In this document: piece by piece, positions 18,155-27,593 of the stretch
Numbering within the stretch: the first letter of the stretch is position 1
How the letters are laid out: every line of letters starts with the position of its first letter
From: Pseudonocardia abyssalis
Lineage (GTDB): Bacteria > Actinomycetota > Actinomycetes > Mycobacteriales > Pseudonocardiaceae
Length of the DNA: 64,000 nucleotides
Direction: 5' to 3'
Assembly: GCF_019263705.2 (NCBI RefSeq)
Contig: NZ_JADQDK010000001.1
Location: 3,596,001 to 3,660,000 of the forward strand
Notes under the pieces: generated by a model
The model's input: the letters and a program-made list of their open reading frames with translations, nothing else
Told to the model about the DNA's origin: nothing
The model's database searches: none
Program-made: the position numbers and the translations under genes

Positions 18155-19360
18155 TCAGAGACCGTCGCCCGCCAGGAACAGCTGGGTGCCCTCGGTCCGG
18201 GTCGACACGGTGACGTCGACGTCGCCCGCCCCCAGCCACACCGACGATCCCCGCTTGATCGCCAGCTCCGCGCCACCGCAGCGGACCGCCGCCGCGCCGG
18301 ACGTGCAGAGCAGGATGCGCGGACCCTCACCGGGGACGTGGACCTCGCCGGGCCCGCCCTGCCACCGACGGAGCCGGAACTCGGTGGCGGGGGTGTCGTA
18401 GCGGCACCACCCGCCGTCACGGGTGCCGTGCAGGACGGGGGCCGCGGGCGCGGTGAAGTCGAGCACGCGCAGCAGCTCAGGGACGTCGACGTGCTTGGGG
18501 GTGAGTCCCCCGCGCAGCACGTTGTCGGAGTTGGCCATCAGCTCGACGGCGGCCCCGGCGAGGTAGGCGTGCAGGTTGCCGGCGGGCAGGTAGAGGGCCT
18601 CGCCGGGCGCGAGGGTGACGCGTTGGAGCAGCAGCGCGGCGAGCACGCCCGCGTCGCCGGGGTAGCGCTCGGACAGCTCCAGGACCGTGCGGGCCTCGGT
18701 GCTGAACTCGTGCGACGCACCGGCGAGCCGTACGCAGCCCTCCTGCAGTGCGGGGACGAGTACGTCGAGCGAGGACTGCGGCAGCGTGATCCAGGTCGTG
18801 AACAGGGCGCGCAGGCCGTGGTGGTCGGGCTGGGCGACCAGCAGCTCGGTGTGCGCGGCGAGTGCGGGCACGTCGAGGGCGCGGAGCAGTGCAACGGTGG
18901 CCGCCGGCTCCCGGAACCCGACGAGCGCGTGGAACTCGGTGAGCGCGCAGACCAGCTCGGGCTTGTGGTTGGCGTCGCGGTAGTTGCGGTCGGGGGCGTC
19001 GACGGGCAGGCCGCGGGCGTCCTCGCGGGCGAACCCCTCGGCCGCCTGCTCGGCGCTCGGGTGCGCCTGCAGCGACAGCGGTTCGTCGGCGGCGAGCACC
19101 TTGAACAGGAACGGCAGCCGCGCGTGCCACCGGTCGGAGCGGGCCGCCCCGAGGCGCCCGCCCGGGTCGGCGGTGATCGCGTCGAGCAGCGACGTACGGG
19201 TGCCGTCGGCGCAGACCAGGTGCGACGGTGCGCCGGGGTGCGCCCCCAGCCACAGCTCGGCCTGCGGGTGCGGCGACGGCACCTCCTGCCCCAGGAGGTC
19301 GGCGATGACGGTGCGCGATCCCCACGAGTAGGGCCGCACCGGGTTCTCCAGCAGCTCCAC
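18155..19360 (-). CDS. manA: Mannose-6-phosphate isomerase, class I
   Basis: 401-residue zinc-dependent isomerase interconverting fructose-6-P and mannose-6-P, the entry to GDP-mannose and mannosylated envelope glycans. Visible: RPYSWGSRTVIADLLG, substrate/zinc motif PLSLQAHPSAEQA, DANHKPELVCAL with zinc ligands, and the jelly-roll signature ALYLPAGNLHAYLAGAAVEL followed by NSDNVLRGGLTPKHVD. GTG start, 22 bases after the SIS-like gene. Same order as Rv3255c-Rv3257c. Confidence 0.95.
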   Translation of the reverse strand: MELLENPVRPYSWGSRTVIADLLGQEVPSPHPQAELWLGAHPGAPSHLVCADGTRTSLLDAITADPGGRLGAARSDRWHARLPFLFKVLAADEPLSLQAHPSAEQAAEGFAREDARGLPVDAPDRNYRDANHKPELVCALTEFHALVGFREPAATVALLRALDVPALAAHTELLVAQPDHHGLRALFTTWITLPQSSLDVLVPALQEGCVRLAGASHEFSTEARTVLELSERYPGDAGVLAALLLQRVTLAPGEALYLPAGNLHAYLAGAAVELMANSDNVLRGGLTPKHVDVPELLRVLDFTAPAAPVLHGTRDGGWCRYDTPATEFRLRRWQGGPGEVHVPGEGPRILLCTSGAAAVRCGGAELAIKRGSSVWLGAGDVDVTVSTRTEGTQLFLAGDGL

Positions 19361-19382
19361 GGTGGTCGGGTACTCCTGTCGG

Positions 19383-20477
19383 TCAGGCGGGGGCGATGGT
19401 GCGGGTGGCCAGCCCGAGGTAGACCGCGGCGACGTCGACGCGCGACGCCAGCAGCGCAGCCCGCAGCAGTGCGGAGTGCGGTGTGCCCCTGGCGACCTCG
19501 TCGACGGGGTGCAGCAGGTCGCCGTCCGGCAGCGTGCGGCCGGTGCGACGCAGCACCGCCTGACCGGGATCGTCCTCCCCCGTGGCCACGAGCACCAGCC
19601 TGGGCGGCAACGCCTCGTTCCCGGGTTCCGGATCGTCGAACGGGTCGTGGAAGACGTCGCGCTCGACGCCCGCGCGGTCCAGCGCGGCGAGCAGCCCGGT
19701 GGCCGCGACGCCCTCGGCGACGTCCCCGGAGTGCGCGACGACCCCCGCGTGGGTGGCCAGCGACGCCGCGGCGTGCCGGGCGACGGCGGCGCCCAGCGGG
19801 TCGGTGCCCCACAGCAGGGGCGTGCGCTCGGCGAGGCGCAGCGCGAGGGACTTGGCCGGGTTCATGAACGGCTCGTGGCCGGGCTGGTTGCGCTCGGCCT
19901 CGCCGTCGAGGAGGTCGGCGAGGACGTCCATCGCGGGGTCCAGCGGCGCGGTGAGCAGCCCGAGCGCGCGCAGCACGGCGAGCCCGGCGGTGAGCGCGCG
20001 CGGCAGGTCCAGGCCCGGCGGCACCGGGATCCGCGGCTCCACCAGCCGTACCCGGCCCGCCCCGGCGGACGCGACGGGCCCGTCGGCGGGGGCGGAGAGC
20101 ACGACCTCGGCCCCTCGGCGGACGGACCGGGCGACGGAGTCGGCGAGGTCGACGTCGGTGGGATCGTCGGTGTGGGCGACCACGACGTCGAGCGGGCCGA
20201 TCCAGCTCGGCACCGACTCCGCCACCACGACGGGCACCGGGCAGGCCGGCCCGAGCAGCGCCGCCAGCAGCGCCGACGAGGACGTGGACGCCCCCGGCCT
20301 GCGGACCAGCACGAGCGCGCGCGGCCGCGTGCCGCCGAGGTCGGCCACCCCGGACTCCTGCGCCCCGTGGGCGGCGGAGCGCACCTGGGCGCCCGCGGTC
20401 GCCGCGGAGCGCAGCACACCGCGGGTGTCGAGGGCGGCCAGCGCGCGGGGGTCGGCCAGCAGCGTGTCGTCGAGCAC
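19383..20477 (-). CDS. SIS-fold phosphosugar isomerase-like protein (Rv3256c family)
   Basis: 364-residue protein always found between manA and manB in actinobacteria. It resembles bifunctional phosphoglucose/phosphomannose isomerases of the SIS fold, with a weakly conserved N-terminal SIS domain (RALVLVRRPGASTSSSALLA in the sugar-phosphate position) and a C-terminal isomerase-like part (EPFMNPAKSLALRLAERTPL). Catalytic residues of true isomerases are not evident. GTG start overlaps the stop of the Trm112-like gene by one base (TAGTG). A role in mannose metabolism is inferred from context. Confidence 0.8.
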   Translation of the reverse strand: MLDDTLLADPRALAALDTRGVLRSAATAGAQVRSAAHGAQESGVADLGGTRPRALVLVRRPGASTSSSALLAALLGPACPVPVVVAESVPSWIGPLDVVVAHTDDPTDVDLADSVARSVRRGAEVVLSAPADGPVASAGAGRVRLVEPRIPVPPGLDLPRALTAGLAVLRALGLLTAPLDPAMDVLADLLDGEAERNQPGHEPFMNPAKSLALRLAERTPLLWGTDPLGAAVARHAAASLATHAGVVAHSGDVAEGVAATGLLAALDRAGVERDVFHDPFDDPEPGNEALPPRLVLVATGEDDPGQAVLRRTGRTLPDGDLLHPVDEVARGTPHSALLRAALLASRVDVAAVYLGLATRTIAPA

Positions 20478-20686
20478 TAGTCCGCTTCCCCGGCCGGGAC
20501 CGGCGGGGTCGCCTCCTCGAGCAACAGGACGGGGATGCCGTCGACGACGGGGTAGCCGCGGCCGCACGCCGTGCACGTCAGCACGTCGGCCTGCGAGTCG
20601 GCGGGCGTGCCCGGGCGCAGCGGCGCGTGGTCGTCGGACGGGCAGGCGAGGACGTCCATCAGCTGGGGGTCGAGCCGGACGGTCAC
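20477..20686 (-). CDS. Trm112/UPF0434 family small protein
   Basis: 69 residues with the Trm112-like zinc-ribbon remnant: LMDVLACPSDDH then LTCTACGRGYPVVDGIPVLL, keeping three Cys (ACP, TCTAC). Members partner methyltransferases or act as small scaffolds; the bacterial role is poorly known. GTG start with a strong AGGAGG six bases upstream. It lies between manB and the SIS-like gene and is translationally coupled to the latter. Confidence 0.88.
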   Translation of the reverse strand: MTVRLDPQLMDVLACPSDDHAPLRPGTPADSQADVLTCTACGRGYPVVDGIPVLLLEEATPPVPAGEAD

Positions 20687-20787
20687 GGTGTTCCTCCTGA
20701 GGGTGGTCTGGTCGACTCTGCCAGTGCGCGGCGGCGGGCGCCGGATCCGTCCGGGTGCCTCGTTCCCTCACCGCGCGTGGCGGAGGT

Positions 20788-22137
20788 CTACGCCCGGACG
20801 ATCGCCAGCACCTCGTCGCGCAACCGGGCGACCGCCGTCGCGTCGGCCGCTTCGACGTTGAGCCGCAGCAGCGGCTCGGTGTTGGACGGGCGCAGGTTGA
20901 ACCAGGACCGGTCCGGCAGGCTGACGGTGAGGCCGTCGAGCTCGTCGAACTCGGCGTCGGCGTAGGCCGAGCGGACGGCCGCGATCCGCCCGGGGACGTC
21001 GAGGACCGTGGAGTTGACCTCGCCGGACGCCGCGTAGCGCTCGTAGGCGCGCATCAGGTCCGACGCGGTGCCACCCGACTCACCGAGTGCGGCGAGCACG
21101 TGCAGGGCCGCGAGCATCCCGGAGTCGGCTCCCCAGAAGTCGCGGAAGTAGTAGTGCGCGGAGTGCTCGCCGCCGAACACCGCACCGGTCTCGGCCATCG
21201 TCTGCTTGATGAAGGAGTGCCCGACGCGGGTGCGGACCGCCGTGCCGCCGTGCTCGGCCACGATCTCGGGCACGGCGAGCGAGGTGATGAGGTTGTGGAT
21301 GACCGTGCTGCCCGGGTGCACGGCGAGCGCCCGCACCGCCACCAGCGCGGTGATCGCGCTCGGGCTCACCGGCTCGCCCCGCTCGTCGACGACGAAGCAG
21401 CGGTCGGCGTCGCCGTCGAAGGCCAGGCCCAGGTCGGCCCCCTCGGCGACGACGGCCTTCTGCAGGTCGACGAGGTTGGCCGGCTCCAGCGGGTTGGCCT
21501 CGTGGTTCGGGAAGTTCCCGTCGAGCTCGAAGTAGAGCGGGACGACGTCGATCGGGCCGCCCAGGACGGCGGGCACGGTGTGCCCGCCCATCCCGTTGCC
21601 GGCGTCGACGACGACCCGCAGCGGCCGGCTCCCCGAGAGGTCGACGAGCTCGCGCAGGTACGCGGCGTAGTCGGCGAGGACGTCCCGGTGGCTCTCGGTT
21701 CCGCCGCCCGGCCCGTCCGGCACGCCCTGCTCGACGGCCTCGCGGATCGCGGAGAGCCCGGTGTCCTGCCCGATCGGCGTGGCGCCCGCCCGGCACAGCT
21801 TGATGCCGTTGTACTTCGCCGGGTTGTGGCTGGCGGTGAACATCGCGCCGGGCAGCCCGAGGCGGCCGGAGGCGAAGTAGAGCTGGTCGGTGCTGGCCAG
21901 ACCGATGTGGACGACGTCGAGCCCCTGGTCGGTGACGCCCGCGGCGAAGGCGGCGGCGAGCCCCGGCGACGAGTCGCGCATGTCGTGGCCGATCACGACG
22001 GCCGTGGCCGCGGCGTCCTCGGAGCGCAGCAGCCGGGCCAGTGCGGCGCCGATCGAGCGGACCGTCGGCTCGTCGATGCCCTCGCCGACCACGCCACGGA
22101 TGTCGTAGGCCTTGATGACGGCGGAGAGGTCGCTCAT
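20788..22137 (-). CDS. manB: Phosphomannomutase/phosphoglucomutase
   Basis: 449-residue alpha-D-phosphohexomutase converting mannose-6-P to mannose-1-P. The phosphoserine loop MFTASHNPAKYNG places the catalytic Ser at residue 103; the Mg loop is FDGDADRCFVVD near 242; the phosphate-binding loop near the C-terminus is RPSNTEPLLRL. Start chosen at ATG 22137 (MSDLSAVIKAYDIRG), the usual family start. It feeds the nucleotidylyltransferase at 30589. Confidence 0.95.
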   Translation of the reverse strand: MSDLSAVIKAYDIRGVVGEGIDEPTVRSIGAALARLLRSEDAAATAVVIGHDMRDSSPGLAAAFAAGVTDQGLDVVHIGLASTDQLYFASGRLGLPGAMFTASHNPAKYNGIKLCRAGATPIGQDTGLSAIREAVEQGVPDGPGGGTESHRDVLADYAAYLRELVDLSGSRPLRVVVDAGNGMGGHTVPAVLGGPIDVVPLYFELDGNFPNHEANPLEPANLVDLQKAVVAEGADLGLAFDGDADRCFVVDERGEPVSPSAITALVAVRALAVHPGSTVIHNLITSLAVPEIVAEHGGTAVRTRVGHSFIKQTMAETGAVFGGEHSAHYYFRDFWGADSGMLAALHVLAALGESGGTASDLMRAYERYAASGEVNSTVLDVPGRIAAVRSAYADAEFDELDGLTVSLPDRSWFNLRPSNTEPLLRLNVEAADATAVARLRDEVLAIVRA

Positions 22138-22194
22138 GGGGAAGACCCTATCGACGGCCATCCGGAGCCCGACGGGCCGTCGGTGCTCGGCCCG

Positions 22195-22551
22195 TCAGTG
22201 TTCGGCCGGGCCCGGCAGCACGCGCAGGTGCCCGCGACGGCCGGTGCCCGTGGCCGGGGCGGCCTCGACGTGCCGGTCGGCGCGGCCCGCCTCGCGCACG
22301 GCCTCGGCGAGGGCCGTCAGGTCGTCGCTGGAGTGCTGCGGCGGGGCGAACTCGCCCTCGAACCGCACGACCTCCCAGCCCCGGGGGGCGGTGAGGCGGT
22401 GGGCGTGCCGGTCGCACAGGTCGTAGGAGTGCGGCTCGGCCTGGGTGGCGAGCGGACCGACGACGGCCGTGGAGTCGGCATAGACGTACGTGAGAGTGGC
22501 CACCGCGAGCTCGGTGCACCCGGTCCGCGAACACCGCCGCACACTCAGCAC
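22195..22551 (-). CDS. DUF3499 protein (Rv3258c-like)
   Basis: 118-residue actinobacterial protein of unknown function. RRCSRTGC and YDLCDRHAHRLTAPRGWEVV place two Cys pairs and a His as in a small zinc-binding domain; LTYVYADSTAVVGPLAT is the family's strongest segment. The tail is poorly conserved. GTG start at 22551 (22542 possible). It precedes manB by 57 bases in the same direction and diverges from the zincin-like gene, exactly as Rv3258c does. Confidence 0.88.
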   Translation of the reverse strand: MLSVRRCSRTGCTELAVATLTYVYADSTAVVGPLATQAEPHSYDLCDRHAHRLTAPRGWEVVRFEGEFAPPQHSSDDLTALAEAVREAGRADRHVEAAPATGTGRRGHLRVLPGPAEH

Positions 22552-22646
22552 GTCGACGACGATAGCGCGTGCCCGGCGCCGCACCCCGTTCCGACGCGCG
22601 GGCGCGCTGCGCGCGTCCGGGCGCCACCGCGTTCTAGGATTCTCCG

Positions 22647-23126
22647 ATGACCACCGCGCGACGCACGCTGCGCCGGTCCCCGAGACGTCGGGACCGGAGG
22701 GGCCGAGGCCTGCGCGGGATGCTCTACCCCACCACCACGCCGGTCGCGCGCACCCGCGCGGAGAGGTTCGACGCGCTGGTGCTGGAGGCGCTGGAGCCGA
22801 TCGAGCTGCGCTGGGGGTCCGAGCTGACCGACCTCGACCTCGCCGTCGACGACGTGCCGGAGGTCGACCGCACCTCGCCGGACGAGGTGAGCTGGGCCGC
22901 AGGCACGCTCGCCGACGCCGGCGTCCCGCTCGCGCAGCTGGTGCCGGCGGGGGTGGATCCGGACGGGATGCCCTCACGCGCCCGGATCGTGGTCTACCGC
23001 AGGCCGCTCGAGGCCCGCGCCAAGGGCGGGGCCGAGCTGGCCGACCTGCTGCACGAGGTGCTCGTGGAGCAGGTGGCGGAGTACCTCAACATCGAGCCCG
23101 ACGCCGTGGACGGCGGGGCTCCGTAG
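22647..23126 (+). CDS. Zincin-like metallopeptidase family protein (Rv3259-like)
   Basis: 159-residue member of the small zincin-like family (PF06262 type). A basic N-terminus (TLRRSPRRRDRRGRG) leads to a compact domain with EALEPIELRW and IVVYRRPLEARA. The helix that should hold the HExxH zinc motif reads LLHEVLVEQVAEYLNI: one His remains, while the second His and the following His-Phe-Gly are replaced, so peptidase activity is doubtful. The gene is convergent with whiB2 (13 bases between stops). Confidence 0.82.
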   Translation: MTTARRTLRRSPRRRDRRGRGLRGMLYPTTTPVARTRAERFDALVLEALEPIELRWGSELTDLDLAVDDVPEVDRTSPDEVSWAAGTLADAGVPLAQLVPAGVDPDGMPSRARIVVYRRPLEARAKGGAELADLLHEVLVEQVAEYLNIEPDAVDGGAP

Positions 23127-23138
23127 CAGCCCGAGGGC

Positions 23139-23489
23139 TCAGATGACGGCGCCGAGCTCGCCGCGGCGCAGCCGGCGGCGCTCCCGCTCGGACAGTCCGC
23201 CCCAGATGCCGAAGCGCTCGTCGTGGGCGAGCGCGTAGTCCAGGCACTCGGCACGCACGTCGCAGCCGCCGCAGATGCGCTTGGCCTCGCGGGTGGAGCC
23301 GCCCTTCTCGGGGAAGAAGGCCTCGGGGTCGGTCTGGGCGCACAGCGCCCGTTCCTGCCAGTCGGGCTCCTCCTCGCCCCCACCGTCGATGACGGTGAAG
23401 GGCCCGGAGAGGCGATCGGGGAGCAGACCCACGATCCCGGTACCGGACTCGAAAGGTCCCTCGTTCAGGACTCCTGCAACGATGTTCAC
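23139..23489 (-). CDS. whiB2: WhiB-family transcriptional regulator (WhiB2 position)
   Basis: 116-residue iron-sulfur regulator. Cluster ligands Cys50, Cys73, Cys76 and Cys82 (ICGGC, AECL), the GIWGG turn at 94-98 and the basic tail ERERRRLRRG are all present. GTG start with GGAGG seven bases upstream. Position beside manB, DUF3499 and fbiA identifies it as the WhiB2/WhmD/WhiB orthologue needed for septation in relatives. A 16-base palindrome lies about 55 bases upstream. Confidence 0.93.
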   Translation of the reverse strand: MNIVAGVLNEGPFESGTGIVGLLPDRLSGPFTVIDGGGEEEPDWQERALCAQTDPEAFFPEKGGSTREAKRICGGCDVRAECLDYALAHDERFGIWGGLSERERRRLRRGELGAVI

Positions 23490-23543
23490 TCGCCCACCTC
23501 CCCGCAACCCCTGGCGTGATCCACGTGCCCCTGCGAATCACAG

Positions 23544-23559
23544 CGATGTAAGTACATCG
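23544..23559. promoter_or_regulatory. Palindrome upstream of whiB2
   Basis: CGATGTA-AG-TACATCG, perfect 7-bp arms with a 2-base centre, in the whiB2/M50-protease divergent region. Size, symmetry and distance from the whiB2 start suggest an operator for a dimeric regulator. I do not recognise the binding protein. Confidence 0.55.
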
Positions 23560-23644
23560 GTGTGGGTCGGGGGTTGGCAAGCTGAAGCTGCCATCCGGGT
23601 GACGCGGTCCACCCCATCGGTCCCCCGTTCAGCACAATGGACGG

Positions 23645-24394
23645 ATGCGTGGTGTGTCGAATCGGGTCAGTCCGTGGTTCCTGGTGCTGGTGTTGGTTGC
23701 TGTGAGTGGTTCGGTACTCACCACTCTGGGTACTCCAGTCGCGTTGACGGCCGGTGTCGTCCTGCTCGTGCTGGGCGGGTGGGCGGTGTCGCTGTGCCTG
23801 CACGAGTTCGGGCACGCCTACGTCGCCTACCGCAGCGGCGACCTCTCGGTCCGCGACAAGGGCTACCTCACGCTCGACATCCGGCGCTACACCGATCCGG
23901 TGCTGTCCTTCGGCCTGCCGGTCGTGTTCCTGCTCCTCGGCGGGATCCCGCTGCCCGGCGGCGCGGTGTGGATCAACCACGGGGCGATCCGCTCCCGGGG
24001 GGCGCGGAGCCTCGTCTCACTGGCCGGCCCCGCCACGAACCTGGTGCTCGGGGCGGTCCTGACGGTGCTGGTGGCCACCGTCGCGATGCCCGGCGGACTC
24101 GCGATCGGGCTGTCCTGCCTCGCGCTGATCCAGGTGCTCGCGTTCGTGCTGAACATCCTCCCGGTGCCCGGCCTCGACGGGTTCGGCGTGCTGGAGCCCT
24201 ACCTCTCGATGCCGGCACGGCGGCTCGCCGCACGGGTACGTCCGTGGGCCCCGCTGGTGCTGTTCGTCCTGCTCATCGGCGTCCCCGGGGTGTCGGCGGT
24301 GTTCTTCGACCTCGCCTACACCGTCTTCGACGCCGTCGGCGGCAGCGGCCGGCTCGCCTCACTGGGGTACGGCGAGCTGCTGTTCTGGCGGTGA
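23645..24394 (+). CDS. M50 site-2-protease-type membrane protein
   Basis: 249-residue membrane protein with five to six hydrophobic segments. The zinc motif HEFGH lies at 53-57 and the distal Asp motif NILPVPGLDGFGVL near 175, both intact, so an active intramembrane metalloprotease is plausible. No PDZ domain. Related actinobacterial proteins are annotated as site-2 protease family; substrates are unknown. It diverges from whiB2. Confidence 0.9.
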   Translation: MRGVSNRVSPWFLVLVLVAVSGSVLTTLGTPVALTAGVVLLVLGGWAVSLCLHEFGHAYVAYRSGDLSVRDKGYLTLDIRRYTDPVLSFGLPVVFLLLGGIPLPGGAVWINHGAIRSRGARSLVSLAGPATNLVLGAVLTVLVATVAMPGGLAIGLSCLALIQVLAFVLNILPVPGLDGFGVLEPYLSMPARRLAARVRPWAPLVLFVLLIGVPGVSAVFFDLAYTVFDAVGGSGRLASLGYGELLFWR

Positions 24395-24408
24395 CGTGCC
24401 GATCGCCG

Positions 24409-24948
24409 CTACGTGCGGACGGGGGCGGTCAGCCGGTGACGGGCCGCCGCCACCATCGCGGCGACGGTCGGGCTGTCGTCGGGCAGGGCGTCGACCGGCC
24501 ACCACCGCAGGTCGTCGGACTCGTCGCTGATCGTCTCCACCGCACCGGCCGGGGCGCGCACCAGGAACCGGACGTCGAGGTGGTGGGTGGGCACGCCGAG
24601 CGAGCAGGTGATCGGGTGGACGTCGACGTGCAGCGGCACCGGGTCGATCGTCAGGTCGTCGATCCCGGACTCCTCCCGCGCCTCGCGCAGCGCGGCGGCG
24701 ACGAGGGAGTCGTCGCCGGGCTCGCAGTGCCCGCCCAGCTGGATCCACTTCCCGACGCGCGGGTGCAGCGTGAGCAGGGTGTGCGTGCCCGCGGCGTCGA
24801 GCAGCAGCGCCGACGCCGTGAGGTGCCCGGGCTCGCAGGACCGCTCGCACGCGTCGGGGCGGGCGGCCAGGAACGCCAGCAGGGCGTGCTTGAGGCCGCG
24901 CTGGTCGGAGCTGTCCGGCTCCCACCCCCGCAGCTCCGCCGTCGCCAT
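24409..24948 (-). CDS. Nudix hydrolase downstream of fbiB
   Basis: 179-residue Nudix protein. The box begins at LGGHCEPGDDSLVAAALREA and continues REESG, with all metal ligands. A short helical N-terminal region (HALLAFLAARPDACERS) precedes it. ATG 24948 is chosen, 9 bases after the fbiB stop; a GTG at 24963 overlapping fbiB is also possible. Nudix genes commonly follow fbiB/cofE in actinobacteria; the substrate is unknown. Confidence 0.85.
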   Translation of the reverse strand: MATAELRGWEPDSSDQRGLKHALLAFLAARPDACERSCEPGHLTASALLLDAAGTHTLLTLHPRVGKWIQLGGHCEPGDDSLVAAALREAREESGIDDLTIDPVPLHVDVHPITCSLGVPTHHLDVRFLVRAPAGAVETISDESDDLRWWPVDALPDDSPTVAAMVAAARHRLTAPVRT

Positions 24949-24956
24949 CGCCGCGG

Positions 24957-26285
24957 CTACCACTCGATCAGCTCCCCGTCGCGCGGCGACCTCGGCGCGA
25001 TCGGCTCCACCGGGTGCCCCACGGCGATCGCGCCGAGCGGCTGCCAGTCGGGCGGGAGGTCGAGGACCGTGCGCACGACGTCGGCGGCGAAGATCGTGGA
25101 CCCGACCCAGCAGGACGCCAGCCCCTCCGCGGCCAGCGCGACGAGCAGCGACTGCACCGCCGCCCCGCCCGCGACGGTGAACATCGTGCGCTCGCCGAGG
25201 CGCCGGGCGTCGTCGGGGTAGGTGTGCATGCCGTCGCCGGTGCGGAAGGCGAGGACGAGCTCGGGGGCGCGGCGCAGCAGGTCGCCGCGGGCCATCCGCC
25301 GCGACACCTCCTCCGCCGGGCGCCCGTCGGCGACGAGGTGCTCCTGCCAGCGGGCGGCCATGGCGTCGAGCAGCTCGGCGCGCTTCGCCCGGACGACGCC
25401 GAAGCGGAACGGCGTGCTGTGGTGCGGCGCGGGAGCGGTCTGCGCGACGCCGACCGCGCGGCGGACCGCGGCGAGGTCGACGGGCTCGTCGGTGAAGTCG
25501 CGGGTGCTGCGCCGAAGCAGGACCGCCTCCGAGCGGCCGCGCGCGATCGCCTCCGCCGTGCCGAGCCAGAACATGTCGTCTCGGACGGGGCGGACGAGGT
25601 CACGGGCGGTCGTCCCGTCGTCGACGGGCACGAGGCCGCGCACGACCGCGACCGGCACGCCGCCGAGCTTGCCCTTGACGAGGTCTGCGGCCGCGGCCAG
25701 CTCGTCGGCCATCGCGACCTGCGTGACGAGCAGCTCGTTGCCCTGGTCGTCGCTCTGCCCGTCGTAGCCGTGCAGCACCGCGATCCCGGCGGACCCGATC
25801 GCGATGTCGGTCTGCCCGATCCGCCACGAGCGGCCCAGTGTGTCGGTGACGACCACCGCGACGTCGACGCCGAGGTGGTCGCGCAGCTCCGAGCGCAGCC
25901 GCGACGCGCTGGCGTCGGGGTCGGCGGGGAGCAGCGCGAGCTCGTCGCGGCGCACGTTGGACCCGTCGATCCCGGCCGCCGCCTGCACGATCCCCAGCTT
26001 GCCGACCACGATCGACGTCGGGCCGCGGCGGGCGACGACCCGCTCCGTCTCGGCGTCGATCAGCTCGCGGCGCAGTGCGTCGCGCTCCGCCGGGTCCGTG
26101 GGGGCGGCGACGAGCCTGCCCTCGGTCTTGGAGAACACCTTCGACGTCACGACGACGACGTCGCCGGTCTCGATCCACGGTGCGGCCGCGGCGAGCGCGG
26201 CGGCGAGGTCGTCGCCGGGGCGGAACTCGGGCAGCCCGCGCACGGGCCGGACGACGATGTTCTCGAGCGCGGCGTGGTCAGACAC
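24957..26285 (-). CDS. fbiB: Coenzyme F420 gamma-glutamyl ligase FbiB (two-domain)
   Basis: 442 residues. The N-terminal CofE ligase domain ([36 protein letters not shown]) adds glutamates to F420-0. The C-terminal nitroreductase-fold domain ([34 protein letters not shown]) binds FMN and reduces dehydro-F420-0 in mycobacteria. GTG start at 26285 overlaps the fbiA stop by 8 bases, so the two form one unit. Confidence 0.95.
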   Translation of the reverse strand: MSDHAALENIVVRPVRGLPEFRPGDDLAAALAAAAPWIETGDVVVVTSKVFSKTEGRLVAAPTDPAERDALRRELIDAETERVVARRGPTSIVVGKLGIVQAAAGIDGSNVRRDELALLPADPDASASRLRSELRDHLGVDVAVVVTDTLGRSWRIGQTDIAIGSAGIAVLHGYDGQSDDQGNELLVTQVAMADELAAAADLVKGKLGGVPVAVVRGLVPVDDGTTARDLVRPVRDDMFWLGTAEAIARGRSEAVLLRRSTRDFTDEPVDLAAVRRAVGVAQTAPAPHHSTPFRFGVVRAKRAELLDAMAARWQEHLVADGRPAEEVSRRMARGDLLRRAPELVLAFRTGDGMHTYPDDARRLGERTMFTVAGGAAVQSLLVALAAEGLASCWVGSTIFAADVVRTVLDLPPDWQPLGAIAVGHPVEPIAPRSPRDGELIEW

Positions 26286-27234
26286 CCGCGAGCTCCACCG
26301 CGTCGCGCGCCATCTGCGCGGTCGCGTCGGTGTCGGTCATCAGCAGCGGCACCGACCGCACGGCGACGCCGGGCACGTCGGCGGTCTCGCCCGAGTGGAT
26401 CAGCCAGCCGTCGAGGATCCCGTCTGCGGACCGCGCGCCGTAGTGCCGCCCGACGGCCTCGGCGGTGGTCTCGACGCCGATCGCGGTGAGGCAGCGGTCG
26501 GCCATGCCGCGCAGCGGGCGCCCCCCGACGATCGGCGAGACGCCGACGACCTTCGCGGCGGTGGCGCGCAGTGCGTCGCGGGCGCCGGGGACCTCCAGCA
26601 GCGCCCCGATGCTCACGACCGGGTTGGACGGCGCCATCAGGACGACGTCGGCGCCGGCGATCGCCTCGCGCGCGGCGGGCAGGATCGTGGCCTCGTCGGC
26701 GCCGATGCTCGCGAAGCGGTGCGCGGGCAGTTCGCCCTTGTGCCGGATCCACCACTCCTGGAAGTGGATGGCCTTCTGCGCCTTGGGCCCGTTCGCCGGG
26801 TCGTCGACGACGACGTGGGTCTCGACGCGGTCGTCGGTGACGGGCAGCAGCGTGACGCCGGGCTGCCAGCGGTGGCACAGCGCCGTGGTGACGTCGGAGA
26901 GCGGGTAGCCCGCGCGCAGCATCCGGGACCGCACCAGGTGCGTCGCGGTGTCCTTGTCGCCGAGCCCGAACCAGTCGGGGTCGGCGCCGTAGGCGGCCAG
27001 CTCGTCGCGCACCGACCACGTCTCCCCCGCGTGGCCCCAGCCCCGCTCGGGGTCGATGCCGCCGCCGAGGGTGTACATGCAGGTGTCGAGGTCGGGACAG
27101 ATCCGCAGCCCGTGCAGCCAGATGTCGTCGCCGACGTTGACGACCGCGGTGATCTCGGCATCGGGGAACGCGGCGCGGACCCCGACGAGGAAACGGGCCC
27201 CGCCGACGCCGCCGACCAGCACGGTGACCTTCAC
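26278..27234 (-). CDS. fbiA: 2-phospho-L-lactate/PEP transferase FbiA (CofD)
   Basis: 318 residues. Transfers phospholactyl or phosphoenolpyruvyl to Fo to make (dehydro)F420-0. N-terminal [14 protein letters not shown] is the nucleotide-binding loop; [30 protein letters not shown] and [11 protein letters not shown] are family signatures. GTG start at 27234. Same fbiA-fbiB order as Rv3261-Rv3262, but the whole unit is on the same strand as whiB2 here and a membrane protease lies between. Confidence 0.95.
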   Translation of the reverse strand: MKVTVLVGGVGGARFLVGVRAAFPDAEITAVVNVGDDIWLHGLRICPDLDTCMYTLGGGIDPERGWGHAGETWSVRDELAAYGADPDWFGLGDKDTATHLVRSRMLRAGYPLSDVTTALCHRWQPGVTLLPVTDDRVETHVVVDDPANGPKAQKAIHFQEWWIRHKGELPAHRFASIGADEATILPAAREAIAGADVVLMAPSNPVVSIGALLEVPGARDALRATAAKVVGVSPIVGGRPLRGMADRCLTAIGVETTAEAVGRHYGARSADGILDGWLIHSGETADVPGVAVRSVPLLMTDTDATAQMARDAVELAGV

Positions 27235-27593
27235 GTGTCCGAGCCTACGACGCGCCGGGGCGATGAGCCCGCGGACCCGCCGTGGTCCATGACCCGCCGG
27301 GCAGGTTGCGCACCGGCGCGTCGGGGTCGCGGCCCGGATCGACCGGGGTCCCGGCTCCCGCGGTGCGGCCTCCAGCACCACCGGTGCCCCGGCCGGCGCC
27401 TCCTGCGGCAGGGCGGCGATCGAGTCCTGCGCGATCGGGTGCGTCGTGCGGGGTCGACGCCCGGATCCTCTACGTCGGGGCGCCGGCGGACAGCGGACGT
27501 CCCGGCCCGGCCCGGCCCGGCCCGGACGGATCAGCGGCGGCTGCGGTCCCCCGCGAGGGTGGTGGCGGTGGTCGGTCAGGACGACGAGTCGAC
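27235..27593. other. Non-coding 359-base stretch between fbiA and the response regulator
   Basis: I find no convincing gene on either strand. It must contain the fbiA promoter on the minus strand. It carries a pentanucleotide tandem repeat at 27501-27525 and otherwise unremarkable GC-rich sequence. Confidence 0.6.
27501..27525. repeat. (CCCGG)5 tandem repeat
   Basis: Five exact copies of CCCGG in a row, in the intergenic region between the response regulator's 3' end and fbiA. Such short tracts can vary in copy number by slippage. Confidence 0.85.

Noticed and set aside
20755..22650. 631-residue plus-strand frame opposite manB
   Set aside because: Mirror of manB and DUF3499 codon usage; no domain is recognisable.
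27501..27525. CRISPR-like array
   Set aside because: The repeat is a plain 5-base tandem with no spacers; no cas genes are present.
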